Origin: Homarus americanus
Lineage: Eukaryota; Arthropoda; Malacostraca; Decapoda; Nephropidae
Reading direction: 5' to 3'
Length of the DNA stretch: 64,000 bases
Assembly (NCBI RefSeq): GCF_018991925.1
Contig: NW_024756914.1
Location: forward strand, 7,272,031-7,336,030
Shown: positions 54,000 to 64,000 of the stretch, piece after piece
Position numbering within the stretch: position 1 is the stretch's first letter
Layout: each line of letters starts with the position of its first letter
Program-made: the position numbers and the translations under genes
The notes under the pieces: generated by a model
Told to the model about the DNA's origin: nothing
Databases searched by the model: none
The model's input: only the letters and a program-made list of their open reading frames with translations

Positions 54000-56900
54000 G
54001 TAACAGGAGACCTGAGAGCACTAACTGTGTAAACAAACCAGAAATAAAAACCCGACCTCAAAGAGAAGGTATAGTGGCAGCTCCGACACACCTGGTGAGG
54101 ATGTGGACCTGGGGGGGGGCACACACACCGCTAGGTCGCCATGACTACCTCAAACTGCAGCAGTCGCCTTGGAGCCCCCCTCCCCCTCGAGGGAGTATCA
54201 GAACCACGACCAACACAACACTGCACACTGACAACTTTGATCAGTGTAGTGACCTTCCGCTGTGACCTTGACCCTGCTGGTCTACCTTTTAATGATTTGT
54301 CTTAATTATTTTATTAATGTGCCAAGTTGGTTGATTAAAATGTGATGTGTAACACCGAGTGCTATAAACAGCTTTAACCTTATTCCTGCTAATACCAGAC
54401 GATTTTATTCAGTTTGGAGGAACATTTGGCAATGAGAAGCTTAAGTAAAATACATGTCGTATACTTATAGCTGGCCATGGCCTCTACCAGACACACCCAC
54501 ACCCAACCTAACGAATGAATCCCCATCACAACAGGTGTACAAGTTTATATCTATTACAACATATACAACGCTCCCGTCTCACACGACCGATCATCACATG
54601 TACACTATACTCACAACACACAAAGCCTTCTTTATTGCATGACTTATGTTTGTACACGAGTGACTTAACACTAAAACCTGTTGATGGCTAATGTACTGAT
54701 CTTGGATACACTCTCAACCACCTTAGTTGTTGGAGTGCAGGAACCTAAGTCTTCCCTAACACTAAACAGCCTCTTTTGACCTCAAGTCCTCCTCCACCCC
54801 CAAACAAACATACTGTACCTACCTCCTCTTCCACCACCACCACTCCCATACCAGCCAGCTCGACGCCACCGTCATCACTAATACAGGTACAAGAGAGGCT
54901 AATCAACAGCAACTATACAGGTGTGTCCCGGGAAAGACTTGGCTCGCTCTTTACCTACCCTCACACTGCCACCGCTACTCTCCCCTATACCACCACCGTC
55001 CTTGCCCTTCCTGCTCCCATATTCACCAGTTTCCACACCTCAGTTACCACCCTCACACAGTTACTCACTTAAACCCAACTAAAAGTAACACAGATGAATA
55101 CTTACTACTACCATCCACTTAGGACCACATCCCCACCCCCACACTTCAGGCACTTTTGGTTCTCACAAGACTGGGGGAGGGGGAGAGGAATATTCCCCTG
55201 ACGCGCCATCATAATCCCCCCTTTTAAACCTCCCTCCCCTACCAACGTCACACCTACCCCCCCCCTCCCCCTCCTCTCCTTCACCACACTTTTCTATCTA
55301 ATTATATGCTTCATACTCGTTTTCTATTTGGAGAAGATAGTGACTTAAACCAACTACAGCCACCACCACCACCGTCCCACAACTAACACACATGACCATC
55401 ACCACAACCGCTGCTATTGCCACCACCACCAATGCCCAGTCATCAAACTAACACAACTCTCGACAAATCCAACCACCATCATAATCAGCATCTACAAGTA
55501 CTACCACCACTATATCACCACCATCTACAAGTACTATCACCACTTTATAACCCTCTATACTAAATCATCTCTGAAATAATAGAGAAGGCAAACAAAATAA
55601 ATGCCACAAATACCACCTAACATGACCCCAGCACAAAAAAATAATAAATTTCAGACACGAAGAAAATAATTCCCAAATGAAGTTAAATGATTGGGTCATT
55701 TTGTGAAGTTAGTTAGTTAGGGTCTGTAGTGTAATCGATGTTGCTGTAAAGATACTGAGGTGTGTTGCCAAGATTGGGCTCAACCAACACTACTTTCACG
55801 CTACGGCTACAACAAGGCGAGAAGAATCCTCCCGGGAATGGTGCCTAATTAATGTACTTTTTTAACTTACACGGATCCTTAACGTTAATTATAATACCCA
55901 TATCTAAGTAAACATTTCTCCATGTCACCTGATGCAGCACCTGAAGATTTGCCTCTCCACCTTATTTCACCTAATGAGTCAACAACCTAAAGTTACCTGG
56001 GGGAGGGGAGGGGGGTAGGTGAGGTTAGGGTGGCTAACCTTCAGGTGCAATGAGAGAGAGAGAATAATCAAGCCAGCCGCAACTCTGTCCGGAGGTCACT
56101 CAACCCAATTCTCCAAGACTGGTGGTGAACGTACCGTACCCTCCTCTCCTCTCACGTACCCTAACGAGCTCCTCCCCCTAAAACACCTCGACACGTTCCT
56201 CGTCTCCGGCACCAAGTTTGGACCAATATATAAGCCTGACACACACTGGAATGATTTTCGGATAGGATTAAAAGGGGCAGAGTGGCAGTTGATATCTTCC
56301 AAGTATCGGCCAAACTGCCAACTTCTCCCACAAATCTGGATTAAGGTCCGCCGTTTGGAATCGAGTAAAAAAAATCGTGGGACGTACGTCACGTCCCTAC
56401 AGCACCTCAAACTCACTTGTCAAATGAGCCAAGAAACACGCAGCCCCTTTACCCAGACTTTCCAGAGACGGGGGGAGAAAAAATTAGGTCAGTCTAAAGA
56501 GAACTGGTGGCCACTTTTAACCATGAAATTATTACCCAAACAAATGACCGCGTTAAAGTCCAGCCACACCAACCCTAGATGATGATAAAATAAACTTAAT
56601 AGCTTCCAACAGCCTCCACAAATATTACAGGTCAAGTTCACTGGAGAAACTGCCGCAGAGTTTTGACAAGAGGAAGCCCCACCCACCCACCTTCCCCCCA
56701 CCACCTCATCCCACCACACCCACTCACATTTTTCATCTACTTTATTTCGTATAGAAAACTTTCTAATTACGGCCAATAACTCAAGCTAGCTGGCAGGATA
56801 TTGGAAACTTGGAAGCCGACGGCCGCACTGGGGGCTGGCGGTGACATTTGGAAGATCTCCCTCTAACTTTAAGGGGATTAATTTCAGTAAGGGGGAGAAC

Positions 56901-57000
56901 GTAAGGCGACTTTCTCTTAACTCCTATTTAATAAGTTCAGCTCCTTGACTGGTAACACCCTGGCGCTTAATATTGCACGAGGATGTGTGAGGGGGTACTG
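54000..57000. other. Mostly unique sequence with an unexplained 188-codon open frame
   Basis: 54780-55600 is CA/CCA-rich low complexity. A plus-strand open frame at 56019-56582 (187 residues, no repeats, no recognisable domain) is about the longest expected by chance in 64 kb, so I do not call it a gene. Confidence 0.45.
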
Positions 57001-57370
57001 GGAGGCGAGTGAGGCGGGTGTTGGGAGGTGAGGCGGGTGTTGGGAGGTGAGGCGAGTGTTGGGAGGTGTGAGGGGGCGTTGGGAGGTGTGACGGGGGTAC
57101 TGGGAGGTGTGACAGGGGTACTGGGAGGTGCAGGTGAGTGCCGAGAGGTGTGAGGCGGATGTTGGGAGGTGTGAGGCGCTGGGAGGTGTGAGGGGGCGCT
57201 GGGAGGTGTGAGGGGGATGTTGGGAGGTGTGAGGTGGCGTCAGGAAGTGTGAGGTGGTGTCAGGAGGTGTGACGTGGTGTCAGGAGGTGTGACGTGGTGT
57301 CAGGAGGTGTGAGGAGGTGTCGGGAGGTGGTGTCGGGAGGTGCTAGGTGGTGTTGGGTAGCTGTGAGGAG
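57000..57370. repeat. G/T-rich minisatellite (GGGAGGTGTGAGG units)
   Basis: Units of about 18-27 bp contain TTGGGAGGTGTGAGGGGGCG or TCAGGAGGTGTGACGTGGTG, grouped by variant from left to right. Confidence 0.93.
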
Positions 57371-57579
57371 AACCGGACATAAAACAGACTGGATGAAAAC
57401 CGTGAGTGGACATAAAAAATAACTAGTGTATTTTTCTTTAATCATTTTTTTCGAAAGGATCATAAAAAAGTCAGAACACAATCAAATTCGCGTTGAAAGC
57501 AAAAAGTGCTGAATCACTGACCACCCTCATCTCTCACGTCTCCACACTGAAAGATGTATTTTTACACAGGAGCCTCCCG

Positions 57580-57800
57580 ATACCCTCCAAAACTCCCTCC
57601 CTAAAAACTCTGTGTCCCAAGTTCCCTCCCTAAAAACTCTCCCTGTACCCAAGTTCCCTCCCTAAAAATCTCCCTTGTTCCTCAGTTCCGTCCCTTCAAT
57701 ACCTACCAAAACTCTTCCCTTGTTCCTAAGTCCCACCCAAAACTCTTCCCTTGTCCCTAAGTCCCACCCAAAACTCCTCCTCCCTGCTCCTCAGTTCCGT
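57580..57800. repeat. C-rich degenerate repeat (AGTTCCCTCCCTAAAAACTCT)
   Basis: Seven to eight diverged units of about 25-35 bp containing CCTCCCTAAAAACTC or CCCACCCAAAACTC. Confidence 0.8.
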
Positions 57801-58324
57801 CCCCTCAATACGCAATGTTGTCTCTGGGCGTTGGAATTAGAATGCGTGTAAGCACCATCAGGCGGGAACTACAGCAGGCAGCGGGTCCATCTGCTGGCGG
57901 TGGCTCGTGTCATTTAATTTGAATGTGGAGTTATGTAAGGACTACTCCCCCGCACACCCGACCCAGACGAGCGTGCATGATCCAGCGACCTCATACTATA
58001 CATCTGGTGCCATTTCATCTCCTCTCAACAAAGTCTTTCCCTTCAAACTCGGTAAAAAATAATACCTCGTGCAGTACTCATCCTCGCACCATGGCAGACA
58101 TCAACAAGCTATGCATAAATTACTCACAAGTCCTCCACGCTCTAACACAAGTAACAACGCGTATAACTTGCAACTCCTAAATCCCGTGTACAAGATATAT
58201 AACAAAAACTGGAAACTTCTCGTGTCAATAAACCCGGAGGCGTATTCTTATTTCAGGGTGTGTGTACTACAAGGTCGTAACGGCAGGCGAGAGAAGGAAA
58301 GGGGAGTGGAGAAGGTATGGGGAT

Positions 58325-58475
58325 GACGGTAGTGGTAATAAGTGATAGTGGTAGAGGCGGTGGTAATGGTAGTGGTGTCAGTAGTGATGGTAGGAGTGGT
58401 AGAGGCGGTGATGGTAGTGATCTCAGTAGTGATGGTAGTGGCGGAGATGGTAGTGATGGTGATGTGTATGAAGAG
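58325..58475. repeat. Imperfect (GGTAGTGAT)-type repeat
   Basis: About 150 bp of GGTAGTGGT/GATGGTAGTGATGG units. Flanked by unique sequence. Confidence 0.85.
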
Positions 58476-58479
58476 AACT

Positions 58480-59630
58480 GGGAGGTAATTAATATGGATA
58501 CGAGTGTTGGGCGGCTCCCCACACAAGGGCGGTGTCGTGGACTGAGAGAACGTCAACCAATACCTACCATCACCTGTACCCAATCACTCTCCCCCTCCTC
58601 CAATCACTCTCTCCCCCCCCCCATCCTCCCTCCTACTCTCTCTCTCTCCACTACCAAAGGCCGTTAATTAATTACACCTCGAGCCAAATTTCGAAGTGGC
58701 AACTCTACCACACAACTTCATTTATCAATTTCCCGTTTGAGTGGCGTCAAAAACTAAAAGGAAACTTAATTGATATCACGGAGTTCCTTTCTCAATAACC
58801 CTCCACCTGACCCCCTCCCTACCTACGGGTTATGTTGGGGGTGGGGAGAGGGGTTCTTCCTATCCCATTTCGCGCTCACAGCAGAGGGTCCAAGCTCTCA
58901 CTTTAGCAACCCCCTCCCCCCCCGCACTCTCAATCCCTACACACTCGCACACTATTACATCCATTACAGGGTGCAAGAGTACACCCCATACACACACACA
59001 CACAAGGTGCCTCTCCCCTTCTCTCTTAACCACTGGAAGAGCTATGAACTCGCACAGAAAAGGAACACAGAATCACCGCTCTAAATCCCGTAATCTAATT
59101 ATGTAGACCGTAAAAGAACATATGAAAGGCCTTTCTGGAGGGGAAGGTACTGATGATGGAGGCGAGGCGAGGGAAGGAGAACGGGGAGAAGATGGAAGGC
59201 CCAGGGGGAGGGGGGGAAGGAGAAGACGAGAAAGGAATGGCAATGGCCCTCCTAGATCACAGGTTTGAGGGGAAGTGGCAGAAGGGAGGGAACTGGTCCA
59301 AGTCAAGTGGTTCGTCTCGTGTTTATAACCCCAAGTCAGCCATCAATAAAGAAGAGAAGTCCTCTGTCAGGCTTCACGATAAAGCAATTACTCAGGGCGG
59401 AGGGAGAGAGACAAGGAGGGAAGTGATGTATAAGCAGCAGATAAGACAGGAGGAGGACCAGACGAAGCGAGAAAAGGGAAGACGAGCATGAACCTGTGTT
59501 GTGGAGCGTGATGTAGGCGGAGAAAGGAAAGCATGGAGGAAAAAAACCCTGTTGAAGCCTGGAGCCAAATTAAACCGCTCACAAAAGAGGAAGGTGGGTG
59601 GGCGGGTCTGGTGTTCAGGAGACGCCGCCC
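58480..59630. other. Mixed unique and low-complexity sequence
   Basis: A CT-rich patch at 58570-58665, unique DNA, then a purine-rich patch at 59150-59480. No gene was recognised. Confidence 0.5.
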
Positions 59631-59633
59631 AAG

Positions 59634-59700
59634 ACAACCACGACGTCTCCAGTAACCATAACCAACCACGACGTCTCCAGTAACCATAACCAACCACGAC
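59634..59700. repeat. Two-copy 31-bp tandem repeat
   Basis: CAACCACGACGTCTCCAGTA followed by ACCATAACC occurs twice head to tail, with a third partial copy. Confidence 0.9.
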
Positions 59701-59967
59701 CATCAAAGTATAACATCAATATTGACAAAAATAATAATCATAAAACTCCAGACAACCATTCTATCGGGTACATAAAAACTGCCTCACCTGCGTCACTTGT
59801 CATACACCTACACCTTATGGCTTGCTTCATAAATAAAAGGAACAGATTCAAACCAGTTCTCCGTGGTAACATTACGATCGGATACACAGACAGCCGGATG
59901 AACCAGAGTCAATCCTAAAATCTCTTCCGGTTCGAAGGAGTATTAATCCTCAAGTTCCTTCCAGCCT

Positions 59968-60200
59968 CACCACCACTAGCAAGAAAACAAACCACCATCA
60001 CTAGCAAGGAACCACCACTAGCAAGAAAACAAACCACCATCACTAGCAAGAACCCACCACTAGCAAGAAAACAAACCACCATCACTAGCAAGAACCAACT
60101 AGCAAACCACCATCACTAGCAAGAAAACAAACCACCACTAGCAAGAAAACAAACCACCATCACTAGCAAGGAACCACCACTAGCAAGAAAACAAACCACC
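59968..60200. repeat. Minisatellite ACCACCATCACTAGCAAGAA with AACAAACC spacer
   Basis: Eight to ten units alternate a short form (ACCACTAGCAAGAA) with a long form (ACCACCATCACTAGCAAGAA), joined by AACAAACC. Confidence 0.93.
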
Positions 60201-60437
60201 ACCACAATAACCACAACTAACCCTGCGGAGAGGACACACAACACAGGGAGGTGGTGATGACTTTCCCCATAACATCAATTGACGCCTAAATGGGTTACAA
60301 GGATGGAAGCGTGTGTAGGACGTGGGGGGGGGGGTGTGAGGGGAAGAGCTGCAGGTGTCAAGGGATATGGAAAATAATCGCAATATCTTTTAAGAGAGAA
60401 TTACCACCACCTTACCTATTCGAGAGAAGAGGAGCTA

Positions 60438-60634
60438 TTAACCTAACCTAACACAACCTTAACCTAGCACAAGTCCACTCTAACCGAACCTAGCACAACT
60501 CAACCTAACCTAACGCAACCTTAACCTAACCTAACAACCCAAACCTAACACAACCTTAACCTAACACAACCTTAACCTAGCACAACTCGACTCAACCTAA
60601 CCCAACACAACCCTAACCCGACCTTAACCTAACT
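60438..60634. repeat. Interstitial telomere-like block (CCTAA/TTAGG, degenerate)
   Basis: About 200 bp contain roughly ten exact CCTAA pentamers, often as AACCTAACCTAAC, mixed with variants CCTTAA, CCTAGC and CCCTAA and ACACAA spacers. TTAGG is the ancestral arthropod telomere repeat; here it reads TTAGG on the minus strand. The block is internal and degenerate. Confidence 0.8.
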
Positions 60635-60791
60635 TTATATACGCTACATAAATAAATAACTATATCCCGACTTTTTTCCTGCCCCAAATTATGTCTTTTC
60701 CGGTGACTATTTTCCCCCACACGCCATTAAAGAGTCAGTTTAATCCCGTGTTAGTCACTTAACTTCCCTAGACCTTGATGGCAAATATTAT

Positions 60792-60813
60792 AGTGTGTGT
60801 GTGTGTGTGTGTG
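60792..60813. repeat. (TG)n microsatellite, short
   Basis: 22 bp of TG. Confidence 0.9.
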
Positions 60814-60819
60814 ATGTAG

Positions 60820-61600
60820 TTCATTCTGTATCACCCTCGTAACTCCACCCCAGACCCTCTTTGTCTCTCCCCCTTCACCCCAGGCTCTCTTGTCCGGACC
60901 CCTCCCCCACGAAGTTCTCTCTCCCTTCAGTTGGGCCTTGTAGTCTCCCTTACTCCATGGTGCTCCCTCAGCTCTCATCTCCCTCCCTCCCTCCCTTCCT
61001 TTCCCCTTGGCTGTCTCTCTCTCCCTCAGATCTCTCAAGGTTTCTTCCCCCACCACCCTCTTACATTCAATCCCCAGAGCCTCTCTTCTTTCATCCGTCT
61101 CTCCTCTCCTCTCTCCCCTTCGGCGCTCCCCGCCCCCCCTCCTCCTCTCCTCTGGCCCTGTACCTCAATTGGCAGTTTTATCAAATCCCGTCGAGTTAAA
61201 AGCCTGAGGCCAGACAAGAACGCCGCCGTGCACGAAATAAAATATCAGCATGGTACACTGAGCACGTTCAATGGCTGGGAAGCTTACAAGACAAAAGGGG
61301 AGATGAGGTAATGGTGGTGATAATAGTGATAATGGTGAGAACGGGGGATAATGGTGATAACTGCGTTGCATAGCCGCCGCGGTCACCACCGCACCGCAGC
61401 TCGTTTACTTGCAGCTGCCTTAATGGCAAAGCGCTAACCGCTCGCCAGCTATTTTCTCCCCCTGGATCTGTGTAAAGGATTTAACTCTACAATAATACTC
61501 GTACGCGCTATTACCACTGTTTGTTATGGAGTTCTTAGCAACAGGAGCTGCAGTCCCAAGCTAGTAATACAGGCGGGGCATACTACCTGCTGTGAGTGAG
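60820..61600. other. C/T-rich low-complexity then unique sequence
   Basis: 60840-61160 is CT/CCCT-rich on the plus strand; 61170-61600 is unique. No gene was recognised. Confidence 0.5.
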
Positions 61601-61849
61601 AGGATAGCAGATGGAGGAGGGAATGGCGGAAAGAGGAGAGCTAAAGAGAGAAGAGGGGAGGAAGAGCGAGAAGAGGGGAGGGAAGTTGGTGGTGTTGGAG
61701 AGGACAAAAGTGTTGAGGGGAGTGTACACGGGGGAGGGGTGTGGGGACAGTAGGGAAAGGATTAGGAAGATAAGAGAGAAGGGGGGAGGGAAGTGAGAGA
61801 CTGGTGGGAGAGGAGAATGTACCTACAAATGATCGTTGTGACGGTCTAG

Positions 61850-61942
61850 GTAGCTACCAGGGATGTGTTGGGTGAAGTGGTGGTGAGTGTAGCTACCAGG
61901 GATGTGTTGGGTGACAAGTGGTGGTGAGTGTAGCTACCAGGA
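61850..61942. repeat. Tandem repeat GTAGCTACCAGGGATGTGTT, period about 40 bp
   Basis: Two full copies (about 61850 and 61890) and a third partial copy (about 61930) share GTAGCTACCAGG and GTGGTGGTGAGT. Confidence 0.9.
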
Positions 61943-61949
61943 GTTGTAA

Positions 61950-64000
61950 GACCATAATGGTAATTATAACTCATTACGAAGGAATAAGTAGTGACGATAC
62001 AGTAACCAGTAGTCGAGGAAACCGGACTAGGAGAAGGCTGAAGGATGCGGCGGCAGCAACACGCCCGGCTGGGTTGAGCTCCAGCTGTGTGGCGTGAAAT
62101 ATTCAGCATCCCATTGCACGGGGCCTCACCTGCTCCATTATACACAACACGAAGAGACTAGCCGGGGCCAACACTGCTGGACGCGACGTGCCACAACTCA
62201 CCCCCCCCACCCACGCGAGTACGTCACACCCATAACCACAACAACCTTGTCCTCACTGATCCATGTATCACCTGCCCTCCACCTGACCCGTGTCCACCCT
62301 CCAATATGGGCAACGATGCACCACCTTAGGGCGTTCTTCTTCCAAGTCGACAATAGCGAGTCTTTACACATGCATCCTACAAGGGGGTGGAGGGGGTTTG
62401 ATGGCAACGACACACTTGGTTAAAGAGGAAAGGGATGACCGTGCGGAGGTGAGGAAGAGGGGGGAGAAGAGGGGATGTTGGTTGAGGGGAAAGAAGTGTT
62501 CGGTTCCAGGCAAGGGGAAAAGGTTACAAGGTAGGGATAATGCATACTTGTGAGGTGAAAGGCGAGTGTTATTAAGGGAGAACGGAGGGTGTTTATTTAA
62601 GGGGAGAAAATGTGGTTTAAAGGGGGGGGGAGGATAATTTGGGGGAGAGGAAGGAGGGTAATTTGGAGGGGAGGAAGGAGTTAAGTTTTAGGAAGTGGAG
62701 TGGAGAGGGTGTTCACGTGGGTGTGCATAAAAATAAAAGGAAACATTTAATATGGACAGAAAAACAAGACGCTCTTAGGATGGAAAAAGGTGACACTAGA
62801 GTTTTTCCCCAGGAAAGAAAGAGAGAAAGGTAAAGCTAGTTTAAGAAGAAAAGGTCAGGTAAATACACAACACGTGCTGATACTGAAGAGAAGCTGCCAC
62901 AATTTAGAAAGCAAACCTCCCTAATCCTACCATCGATTACATCCTTGTAAATCCTGCCCCCAGGCATACCCGACCATCACAACCCCTCCATGATCAAGGA
63001 TTAGGATACAGGAGGGAAATACTACATAATATCTGCACTGCCTAAACCCTGTGTGTGTGTGCGTGTGTGTGTTCAGAAATGTAAATACGAAACCTAATCC
63101 AAGCAGGAACTTGTGGAGCAGGTTACAGGCGCCAAAACAACCGAGTTAGAGGTACAGAGGATTCCCAAACGCCGAGGGAAGATGTGTGTGTGTGTGTGTA
63201 TATATAACAGCTATGACTATTCTCATCGCCACTATATTCATAAGAGAAAACGAGAGAGAAAGAGAGAGCGCGGAGGAGGGGGGAGACAGTATTTATGATG
63301 AAGGGAGGGACGGGTGTTGATCATGATAATGGTTATCATCTTGATAGTGGCGGCGGAGGCGGCGTGATCAAGGTGTGGGACGTGAGGAGAGACGCGGCAC
63401 ACAAGGGCTGGTGAGGGCCGGCACTCACTGCCACCGATAACATCCTTGATGGACGTTTGGCACACGTAGGCGGCAGCAGCAGCCCCCACTCACACTATCT
63501 TTAACACCACTAGCTCTATCACACACACACACACACACACACATACGTTAAGAGGGTTGAAAAGAGTGAAAAATTCTACTCTGAATTTTACAATTATTTA
63601 CAAAAAAAAATCATATATGAATATTGAGAAGTTATTCCTGGATGGAAAAAATTGCACGAGGTTAAGCAAGTGAGGGAAGGTGCGGGCGAGGATTAAAGGG
63701 AAGGTAGTAATTGGGAGGTGAAGGGTGAGGGTTGGCCCTGTGTGCCACCCTAGCGGGCTGTCAGGGCCCCCAAGACCTGCTGATACCTGCCCCGTCCTCC
63801 ACCACGGGGTTATCATGGCTCCAAGTGCCCCTCCCTTCCTCCCCGGCGTCTTATCCTCCTTCTCACAACCTCTCCTCTTCCATAGCTCTTTCCTCCCTTG
63901 TGATAGTTCAAGGCCTTTACGATGTTACACACGAGTAGTAAATCCAGCATGTTAATTATCAAGTCATTTTTGGTTTACTTCATGGAATGTCAGCAATCAA
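61950..64000. other. Right-end sequence, mostly unique
   Basis: Contains a purine-rich patch (62420-62700), short TG/CA runs (63051-63071, 63183-63200, 63519-63543) and a (GA)n patch (63245-63268). A short minus-strand open stretch at 63422-63488 ends at a good donor (GTGAGTGC, beginning at 63421) but has no proper acceptor. No supported gene. Confidence 0.5.

Noticed and set aside
53085..54124. Leu/Gly/Ser-rich open frames up to 296 codons with a repeating LLPGVFSHW-like pattern
   Set aside because: This is the 31-bp repeat read in several frames, not a repeat protein; no start context or splice sites.
56019..56582. Non-repetitive plus-strand open frame of 187 residues
   Set aside because: About one frame of this length is expected by chance in 64 kb of six-frame sequence; no recognisable domain, and an overlapping 106-residue frame exists on the other strand.
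59910..59940. GGTTCGAAGG resembling a tRNA B box
   Set aside because: It lacks the full B-box consensus, an A box and a cloverleaf; no tRNA gene was found anywhere in the window.
63422..63488. Minus-strand segment ending in a good donor (GTGAGTGC) with phase 1, considered as the missing RRM1 exon
   Set aside because: The encoded residues (ending TSIKDVIGGS) do not resemble RRM1 strand 2, the stretch is short, and no proper acceptor or start precedes it.

Overview
This window looks like nuclear DNA of an arthropod, most likely a decapod crustacean. The reasons are one intron-rich ELAV/Hu gene with insect-like protein sequence, very dense microsatellites and minisatellites, TTAGG-type telomere-like repeats, and no compact genes. 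The species assignment is inference. Nothing suggests bacterial, organellar or viral DNA.

Only one protein-coding gene can be supported. It is an ELAV/Hu-family neuronal RNA-binding protein (elav/fne/Rbp9/elavl2-like) on the minus strand. Four coding exons are visible, 5' to 3' on the minus strand: 28174-28071 (second half of RRM1), 27411-27258 (RRM1 tail and first half of RRM2), 27031-26776 (second half of RRM2 and hinge) and 7878-7554 (end of hinge, RRM3, stop). They join in phase with GT/AG borders into 279 continuous residues. The N-terminus and first half of RRM1 were not found and probably lie beyond base 64000. The right-hand 35.8 kb would then be one giant intron that splits RRM1, and 7879-26775 is an 18.9-kb intron in the hinge.

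Region by region: 1-420 is a G-rich minisatellite. 421-7553 is mostly unique sequence downstream of the stop, with AU-rich blocks and poly(A) hexamers, and is a candidate multi-kilobase 3' UTR. 7879-26775 is the hinge intron, unique at both ends and filled from 12.4 to 25 kb with purine-rich tandem arrays, so the pre-mRNA there is C/U-rich. 26.7-28.2 kb is a repeat-poor island with three exons. 28.2-64 kb is a mix of unique sequence and arrays, including a 1.6-kb minisatellite (35.3-36.9 kb), a two-level repeat (53.1-53.96 kb) and an interstitial telomere-like block (60.4-60.6 kb).

The most interesting signals are cryptic-exon candidates on the gene's sense strand. One is a 12-nt microexon (25980-25991) that would keep the frame in the hinge. 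One is a 32-nt exon (26525-26556) that would bring in an immediate stop. One is a 48-nt, phase-compatible exon (47443-47490) that starts with a reconstituted donor (CAG|GTGAGA), ends at a strong donor and is followed by a UG-rich tract, as a recursive-splicing exon would. Almost all other long open frames are translations of tandem repeats and are not listed as genes.
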